This document shows, piece after piece, positions 58,395-64,000 of a stretch of 64,000 bases of DNA. Position 1 is the first letter of the stretch; every line of letters starts with the position of its first letter. The translations under genes were made by a program, and so were the position numbers. This DNA comes from an uncultured Lachnospiraceae bacterium. GTDB taxonomy: Bacteria; Bacillota; Clostridia; Lachnospirales; Lachnospiraceae. Under the pieces are notes generated by a model that did no database searches, was not told where the DNA came from, and was given only the letters and a program-made list of their open reading frames with translations. The stretch lies in contig CAJUBP010000004.1 of the NCBI GenBank assembly GCA_910584585.1, positions 89,115 to 153,114 on the forward strand. Reading direction: 5' to 3'.

Positions 58395-60299
58395 ATGTTA
58401 ATAAAGGAATATAAGAGGGAAACAATGACAGCGTTAGGGTCTGTTGCGCTGCTTTATTTATTTACAGTACTTGTATTGCCCATGGGGTATTTAACAAGTG
58501 ATGATCATGGAATCCAGAATGCGTTATCAGGTTTTAGCCTTGGTACGCCTTATCCATATCATCAATTTATCAATTGTATTCTGGGATATCCATTGGCTTT
58601 TTTATATCGGGTAATGCCGCAGGTGCAGTGGTGGTATGTATTCAGTATGTTTTGTATGATGACGGGGATATATCTGATTCATAGAAATTGGCTTATTTTA
58701 TGCCGGGTGAAGCAGGTAAACAAGGTGATAACATATTTTGCCATTGGATTTTTTTCTTTTTTTGTTTGGGCATATTATCTTTCGCAAAGTGCGTTTACAA
58801 TTGTTCCGTCTATTTTTTCATTGGGCTTTTTGACGACTCTTCTAATCAGGAAAAGGGATAAAATTGTAATTTCTGATTTAGTAATCCCTTGCTTGGCCTG
58901 TCTGTTAGGTTCATTTATCAGATACCAGACGGGGCAGGTGGTTTTTTGCTATTTAAGTTTGTGTATCCTGTATTATTGTATTCGAATAGAAAAAACGTGC
59001 AGTAGAAATCTTATAATAGTGATGTTTGTATATTTGGCTGTTTATGGAACGGCTTTTTTGGGGTGCCATCAATATGACAGGTATGTATCGAATCAAATGG
59101 AATCACAGGAGTTTCAGGAATTTAATAAAGCGCGCATTCGTTATACAGATTACCCCCATTTGCAGTATGCGAATAATTCAGAATTTTATGAAAGTATTGG
59201 GTGGGACAGTGAACTTGCAATACTAGCGGATCATTGGTGCTTTTTGGATGAGAGAATAACAACAGAAAGCTTTAAAGCGATTGCGCAAAAAACAGAGAAA
59301 GCCAGAAAAGATGCGCAAAACAGAAGTCTGCCTTTTAAAGTCTGGATGGATCAAGTAACGGGAAGCAGATTTTCTTTAGGGCTTACAACTATCATGTACT
59401 TTACCATAATCATCGGTTTTGTGTATTTTGCCCGGATAGGGGAGCCGGAAGCTATATTTTTACTGTTTAACATATTCGGAACAATTGGTTTGATTGTTTA
59501 TTTGTGTATACTTGGCAGGCTTCCTACACGCGCCTATAGTGTTCTTGGGATTCCTATGATTGTGATATCCTGGTTTTTGATGATTGGTTATTGGGAGGAA
59601 CTGGGTGACAGAAGCCGGGGAATCCGTCAATTGCTAACATTGTTTGCTTTATTGTATGCAGGGGTTTCCTGTGGAGAATTTGTATATTCCTCTGAAAGGA
59701 TTGCGCAGATAGAACGCGCGAAAGATTGTGCGGCGACTATTAATGAATATTTGTTAGAGAACAAAGAAAATATTTATATTTATTCTTTAACTAGTTATAT
59801 GCCTGGGGATAGTGAACAGATTTATGCAGGCGACAAACCGAATAATGCCTTTTTCTTTGGGGGAATCAGCCTGCATTCTCATATCAATAACATGAAAGCG
59901 GAAAATATGGGATTGGAAGCTATTTCGATGCGGACTTTTCAGGAGAGCAACGTATATTATATGACATATTTTCAAAAAGAACCTGAAGTTTCACAAGGCA
60001 TTATGGGAGCATTTTTTTCAACATTGACGGATTATGGCGCAACGAAAGTGATGCAGGTTGATAATATCGAGGAATATGCTTCCATTTTTCAATTTGAATT
60101 TGATGAGAATTTGGAAGGTTATACGGGATTTTATGAGCAGGGAGAATATAGATTTTATTATAAAGATGGAATACGCCAAAAAGGATTTTTTGAAGTGGAG
60201 GGAGAGAAATATTATGGAAGGGAGAACGGAGAATTTATAGCGTGGGAGGGAGGATATCTATTTACGGAGGGAGCGTTGGAAAATGTGGAAAATAAGTAA
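58395..60299 (+). CDS. Large membrane protein, GT-C-like glycosyltransferase or polymerase
   Basis: 634 residues, 10-12 membrane helices between ~12 and ~430, then a ~200-residue outer domain. The first loop has YLTSDDHGIQNALSG (~32-46), an acidic pair in the position used by lipid-linked-sugar GT-C enzymes. The C-terminal ~55 residues (YRFYYKDGIRQKGFFEVEGE, YYGRENGEFI) resemble a cell-wall-binding repeat, an unusual fusion. It may polymerise or modify the glycan on the outer face. Very AT-rich. Overlaps the acyltransferase gene by 17 bp. Confidence 0.65.
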   Translation: MLIKEYKRETMTALGSVALLYLFTVLVLPMGYLTSDDHGIQNALSGFSLGTPYPYHQFINCILGYPLAFLYRVMPQVQWWYVFSMFCMMTGIYLIHRNWLILCRVKQVNKVITYFAIGFFSFFVWAYYLSQSAFTIVPSIFSLGFLTTLLIRKRDKIVISDLVIPCLACLLGSFIRYQTGQVVFCYLSLCILYYCIRIEKTCSRNLIIVMFVYLAVYGTAFLGCHQYDRYVSNQMESQEFQEFNKARIRYTDYPHLQYANNSEFYESIGWDSELAILADHWCFLDERITTESFKAIAQKTEKARKDAQNRSLPFKVWMDQVTGSRFSLGLTTIMYFTIIIGFVYFARIGEPEAIFLLFNIFGTIGLIVYLCILGRLPTRAYSVLGIPMIVISWFLMIGYWEELGDRSRGIRQLLTLFALLYAGVSCGEFVYSSERIAQIERAKDCAATINEYLLENKENIYIYSLTSYMPGDSEQIYAGDKPNNAFFFGGISLHSHINNMKAENMGLEAISMRTFQESNVYYMTYFQKEPEVSQGIMGAFFSTLTDYGATKVMQVDNIEEYASIFQFEFDENLEGYTGFYEQGEYRFYYKDGIRQKGFFEVEGEKYYGRENGEFIAWEGGYLFTEGALENVENK

Positions 60300-61266
60300 T
60301 GAAGGAGACAGGGAAGACCGTGTTTATTATTTGGACGCTTTGAAAGGAGTGCTTGCGTTTTTGGTAATGATGGGGCATTGTCTTGCGTTATACAGGGAAG
60401 ATATCATCTGCGATGTACTGTTTTGGTTTATTTACAGTTTTCACATGCCGGTATTTATTTTTGTATCTGGTTATTTCAGCAAAAATGTTGATAAATCAGA
60501 GAAAGAATTATTTGCGGAACTGATTGTGCCGCTGATTCCCTTTGAATTTGCTTACTGGGTGATGCATTTGGCAATGGAAAGCGGAAATGCCTATCCTTTT
60601 CTTACCCCAATTTATGCTTATTGGTATATTGTTGTGTTGTTTTTTTGCCGTATTGTTAACAAAATTGCAGTGAAGATACGGGGAGCGTCAGTGGTTGGAA
60701 TTGCCGTTGCATTGTTAGCAGGATATAATTCTTATATTGGAGAGTATTTTGCGTTTTCCAGGTTTTTATGTTTGTTTCCAATTTTCTTTCTGGGCTATCA
60801 AGCGAAAGCAGAACATCTTGAGAAAATAAGGAATATGAAACAATGGGTGATAGCGGTGATAGCTGTGGCGGCAGTAATGCTGTTTGGCGGGATATATTTT
60901 GGCACGGAGGGAGAACTGGATATATTTTATATGAACGGACCTTATGAACAGAACAGCGATCTTGTAATTAGAATGATGCAGTTTTTAATTTCTGCGCTGA
61001 TGATTCTGGTTTTGGTAAGGGTAATGCCTGGGAAAAAGAATATTCTGACAAGGTTTGGAAAAGCCACGTATCTTATTTATATGCTGAATTTTTATTTTGT
61101 GGAAATTCTCTCCAGGCTGTTGCCGGAGGGCATTGCGCCGGGATGGAATGTCTTGGTGTGCTTTTTGTATACTTTTGGGGCAGTTCTTGTGATGAGTTCT
61201 GAAGTGAGCCGAAAGATTTTTGATAAAATGAGAAAGGCCGTAGAAAGAGTTATATTTGCGGAATAA
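60283..61266 (+). CDS. Acyltransferase family 3 membrane protein
   Basis: 327 residues with ~10 membrane helices. Family signature at the N-terminus: RVYYLDALKGVLAFLVMMGH with catalytic His ~36, then FHMPVFIFVSGYFSK (~54-68). Such enzymes O-acetylate or otherwise acylate surface glycans using acyl-CoA from the cytoplasm. Last gene of the glycan locus, translationally coupled to the GT-C-like gene. Highly AT-rich. Confidence 0.9.
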   Translation: MWKISNEGDREDRVYYLDALKGVLAFLVMMGHCLALYREDIICDVLFWFIYSFHMPVFIFVSGYFSKNVDKSEKELFAELIVPLIPFEFAYWVMHLAMESGNAYPFLTPIYAYWYIVVLFFCRIVNKIAVKIRGASVVGIAVALLAGYNSYIGEYFAFSRFLCLFPIFFLGYQAKAEHLEKIRNMKQWVIAVIAVAAVMLFGGIYFGTEGELDIFYMNGPYEQNSDLVIRMMQFLISALMILVLVRVMPGKKNILTRFGKATYLIYMLNFYFVEILSRLLPEGIAPGWNVLVCFLYTFGAVLVMSSEVSRKIFDKMRKAVERVIFAE

Positions 61267-61303
61267 TTTGTTTCATAGCTTTTAAAGACTGCCCCATACG
61301 CGC

Positions 61304-62557
61304 CTATTCATTCAGGCTGTGACTGTTTAGAAGAAAGTCATAGATTCCCATGACCAATATGCCTTTTTCCGTGTACCATGGCGCAGGAACGTCCTTTGCA
61401 ATAATGATTTTCTTAAACGAATCATCAATACAGAAAAAGGGACGCTGCTCCTGGTTCATTTTCTTCTGATCCGGGATAGCAAAGGCGGATTGAATGTAGT
61501 ATCTTTTGGAACCCTTGTTGCAGACGAAATCAACTTCCAATTGCCGGCGGGTCTGCTTTCCGGTTTTATCCCTCTGGCTGAAAGGAACCACTCCCACATC
61601 CACGTTGAAGCCGCGGATCAGCAGTTCGTTGTAAATAATATTTTCCATGGTATGGGTTTCTTCTATCTGACGGAAATTGATTCTGGCGTTACGAAGCCCT
61701 ATATCAGTAAAATAGTACTTCAGCGGTGAATTAATATATTTTTTCCCCCGAATATCATACCGGCTGGCGGCTGAAATCAGAAAGGCGTCACTTAAATATT
61801 CGATGTAATTTTTTAAAGTGGCCTGGCTGATGGATACCTGTTTTACGCTTCGGAAGGTGTCCGCTAATTTTCTGGGATTTGTAAGGGAACCGATTCCGGA
61901 AGAAAGTATATTTAACAATTCTTCCAGTTCGCTTTTGTTTTTGATTTTGTGCCTTCCGGTTATGTCGTTGATATAGGTTTCCGCAAATAAGTTTTTCAGG
62001 AATTCTATTTTCTGTTCATCAGTTGAGAGAGAGACCACCGGCGGCAGTCCCCCGTAAAGAATATATTCGTTCCATCCATCGTACTTGTTGCCGTCATAGA
62101 CAGACATAAATTCTGAAAAACTCAGCGGGCTCATATGAAGTTCGTCTCCCCGGCCGCGGAATTCAGTGATAATATCCTTAGAAAGAAATTTGGCATTGCT
62201 GCCGGTAACGTAGACATCTACATTTTTCATGCGTATCAGACTGTTCAGAACAGATTCAAAATCTTCAAGAAGCTGTACTTCATCCAGAAGGATGTAGTAC
62301 ATGTTATCATCTGAAATCTGTTCCTTTATATGAGGATACATCAATTCTGGATTCCGGTATTTTTTATTTTCAAAGGTATCAAAAGCCATTTCTATGATGT
62401 GGGATTCTTTCACCCCCTGTTCCAGTAAATGATTGCGGAACAGCGTAAACAGCAAGAAGGATTTGCCGCATCGCCGGATTCCAGTTATGACTTTGATTAG
62501 CCCGTTATGTTTTTTGGAAATCAGTTTGTTCAGGTATAAGTCTCTTTTTATTTCCAT
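61304..62557 (-). CDS. AAA_14/DUF4143 ATPase (tandem copy 1)
   Basis: 417 residues. Walker A ITGIRRCGKSFLLFTLF (~25-41), Walker B YILLDEVQLLEDFE (~91-104), sensor VYVTGSNAKFLS, then GRGDELHMSPLSFSEF and YGGLPPV; the C-terminal DUF4143 domain contains LKYYFTDIGLRNARI and RQLEVDFVCNKGSKRYYIQ, a PD-(D/E)XK-like core. It ends 47 bp from the convergent acyltransferase gene. The downstream partner of a paralogue with the same length and order, 21 bp apart. Biological role unknown. Confidence 0.92.
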   Translation of the reverse strand: MEIKRDLYLNKLISKKHNGLIKVITGIRRCGKSFLLFTLFRNHLLEQGVKESHIIEMAFDTFENKKYRNPELMYPHIKEQISDDNMYYILLDEVQLLEDFESVLNSLIRMKNVDVYVTGSNAKFLSKDIITEFRGRGDELHMSPLSFSEFMSVYDGNKYDGWNEYILYGGLPPVVSLSTDEQKIEFLKNLFAETYINDITGRHKIKNKSELEELLNILSSGIGSLTNPRKLADTFRSVKQVSISQATLKNYIEYLSDAFLISAASRYDIRGKKYINSPLKYYFTDIGLRNARINFRQIEETHTMENIIYNELLIRGFNVDVGVVPFSQRDKTGKQTRRQLEVDFVCNKGSKRYYIQSAFAIPDQKKMNQEQRPFFCIDDSFKKIIIAKDVPAPWYTEKGILVMGIYDFLLNSHSLNE

Positions 62558-62578
62558 AGTAAACCTCCATTCATTGAA

Positions 62579-63832
62579 TCAAAAATCCAAACTGGCCTCA
62601 TTGAGCAAAAAGTATTTCATTCCCATAATGACAAAACCTTCTTCATTTCGCCAGGGTTTTGATGTTCCATGCACAATGATGATTTTTTTAAATGAATCAG
62701 GGATACTGCGCAAAGATTTTAATTCCTGATTCTGTTTTTCCTCCGAACTCATATTGTACGCCGCCTGGATATAATACCTTTGGTTCACCTGATTCACGAT
62801 AAAATCGACTTCCAGCTGCTTGCGGACCCGCTGCCCTTCCTGGTTCTTATCGTATATGTCAATGGCGCCGATATCCACATTGTAACCGCGCCGGATTAAT
62901 TCATTATAAACGATATTTTCCATAATATGTGTAGGTTCCTGCTGCCTGAAGTTCAACCGCGCGTTCCGGATGCCAACATCCGTAAAGTAATATTTCAGGT
63001 TTGCGCCGATATATTTCCTGCCTTTGATATCATACCGGTTTGCTTTGGAAATTAAAAATGCCTCTGTCAGCCAATCGATATGTTTTGATATTGTTTTATT
63101 GCTGCAGCTGCTTTGCCGCTCACTGGTGAAGGTATGGGAAATTTTTGTTGGGTTTGTCAAAGCGCCGATAGAAGACGCAAGGATATTGAGCAGCGTATCT
63201 AATTGGTCAATATTTTGGATATGATTCCGTTCAATCACATCCCTGAGATAAACATTGGTGAGAATATTTTTCAGGTATTCTGCCTTTTGGCGTTCCTGGG
63301 GAAACTGCGTAACCTGGGGAAGCCCGCCATAGGCCAGATATTCTTCCCAGGCATCGTCATAATCTCCGTCATAACAGGAAAAGAATTCTGCAAAGGATAA
63401 GGGATATATTCTGACTTCATCCCCTCTTCCCCGAAATTCGGTTACAATATCGCTTGACAAGAATTTTGAATTGCTGCCCGTTACGTATATGTCAATATTT
63501 TCTATGCGCAGTAAACTGTTGAGCACCTCTTCAAACCGGGGCATAAACTGCACTTCATCTAAAAGCAGATAATACTTTTTCTCATCTTCCAGTGTGCTTT
63601 TTATGAATTGATAGCATTTTTTAGGGTCCCGCAGTTCTTCGTTTTCGATGCCGTCCAGTGTGATTTCGATGATATGTTTTTTGTCCACCCCTTGTTCCAG
63701 CAGATATGATTTAAATATTTTAAACAACAGATATGATTTACCGCATCGCCGGATTCCTGTGATTACTTTGATCATTCCGTTGTTCCTTCGAATTATTAAT
63801 TGTTCCAAATAGGAATCCCTTTTTATTTCCAT
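62579..63832 (-). CDS. AAA_14/DUF4143 ATPase (tandem copy 2)
   Basis: 417 residues, aligned with the neighbouring copy from the first residue (MEIKRDSYLEQLI / MEIKRDLYLNKLI) to near the end. Walker A ITGIRRCGKSYLLFKIF, Walker B YLLLDEVQFMPRFE, VYLRDVIERNHIQNIDQL and YYFTDVGIRNARLNFRQQEP are shared or conservatively changed. The P-loop and nuclease-like motifs (RKQLEVDFIVNQVNQRYYIQ) are intact in both, so neither looks decayed. Probably the first gene of the pair; it is preceded by a palindromic stretch at the window end. Confidence 0.92.
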   Translation of the reverse strand: MEIKRDSYLEQLIIRRNNGMIKVITGIRRCGKSYLLFKIFKSYLLEQGVDKKHIIEITLDGIENEELRDPKKCYQFIKSTLEDEKKYYLLLDEVQFMPRFEEVLNSLLRIENIDIYVTGSNSKFLSSDIVTEFRGRGDEVRIYPLSFAEFFSCYDGDYDDAWEEYLAYGGLPQVTQFPQERQKAEYLKNILTNVYLRDVIERNHIQNIDQLDTLLNILASSIGALTNPTKISHTFTSERQSSCSNKTISKHIDWLTEAFLISKANRYDIKGRKYIGANLKYYFTDVGIRNARLNFRQQEPTHIMENIVYNELIRRGYNVDIGAIDIYDKNQEGQRVRKQLEVDFIVNQVNQRYYIQAAYNMSSEEKQNQELKSLRSIPDSFKKIIIVHGTSKPWRNEEGFVIMGMKYFLLNEASLDF

Positions 63833-63950
63833 GGATTACTCCTTATTATTGTGTATTTGCATATTTTTTAGTAATAATAGTTTAGCATATAGGCAGTGGA
63901 ACTTCAATACATGTTATGATTTTTATTACTGCTGCGCAAAGATAACGTTA

Positions 63951-64000
63951 CAATTCACACCCATGCCAATCACCCCGCTGATTGGCATGGGTGTGAATTG
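63951..64000. repeat. Perfect 22-bp-arm palindrome at the window edge
   Basis: Arms 63951-63972 and 63979-64000 are perfectly complementary with a 6-nt loop CCCCGC. There is no T-tract inside the window. The outer part GTTACAATTCAC is shared with the element at 32847. The structure may continue beyond base 64000. Confidence 0.85.

Overview
The window reads as chromosomal DNA of a Gram-positive, low-to-mid GC Clostridia, most likely a Lachnospiraceae member. This is inferred from strong AGGAGG-type ribosome binding sites, SpoVG, DnaD- and DnaI-like helicase-loading genes, a GlgC/GlgD pair, a BceRS-BceAB-like peptide-antibiotic module, a PrsA-like foldase lipoprotein, a DUF6465-like protein, and AAA_14/DUF4143 and AAA-ATPase-like proteins that are numerous in that family. 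No transposase, rRNA, tRNA or CRISPR array was recognised.

Layout. 1-6.4 kb: the end of a Ter-type stress locus (3' part of telA, three terD paralogues, a calcium-type P-ATPase, a HAD phosphatase). 6.4-9.1 kb: an AT-rich two-gene island with its own promoter, encoding a degenerate tyrosine-recombinase-like protein overlapping an AlbA/Schlafen-type ATP-binding protein. 9.1-13.8 kb: a GNAT acetyltransferase, an NCS2 purine permease, a CDF metal transporter, an HPr-like protein without the catalytic histidine, and DUF6465. 13.9-20.5 kb: a response-regulator/(p)ppGpp-synthetase fusion, then a BceRS-like two-component pair and its BceAB-like ABC exporter with a candidate operator. 20.9-26 kb (minus strand): murC, then dnaD-like, dnaI-like and prs genes behind a cluster of DnaA boxes. 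26.3-29 kb: glgC-glgD and spoVG. 29-34.4 kb: accessory genes (small protein, secreted protein, AAA-ATPase-like protein, an unknown membrane pair) and palindromic repeats. 34.6-43.2 kb: housekeeping uppP, pth, mfd and a prsA-like gene, then an apbE/NusG-II/Gx-transporter trio resembling part of flavin-based electron-transfer loci. 43.2-50.7 kb: a decayed RloAB-like ATPase pair, XRE regulators, a DUF4143 ATPase, a 914-residue Ig-like surface protein with a divergent HTH gene, and a Phd/PIN toxin-antitoxin pair. 51-61.3 kb: a surface-glycan locus whose 3' half is much more AT-rich. 61.3-63.8 kb: two tandem DUF4143 ATPases.

The most unusual signals are: (1) a dispersed ~215-bp folded repeat (20641-20855 and 41014-41230, with shorter derivatives near 17.6 and possibly 34.5 kb) whose two full copies show seven compensatory pair changes in a 24-bp stem and more in internal stems; (2) the recombinase-like/AlbA pair; (3) the REC-RelA/SpoT fusion; (4) a Crh-like HPr with Tyr at the His15 position; (5) in-frame 33-36-bp tandem repeats in several proteins, including one in the loop of a histidine kinase dimerisation hairpin; and (6) a DnaA-box cluster before the helicase-loader genes.
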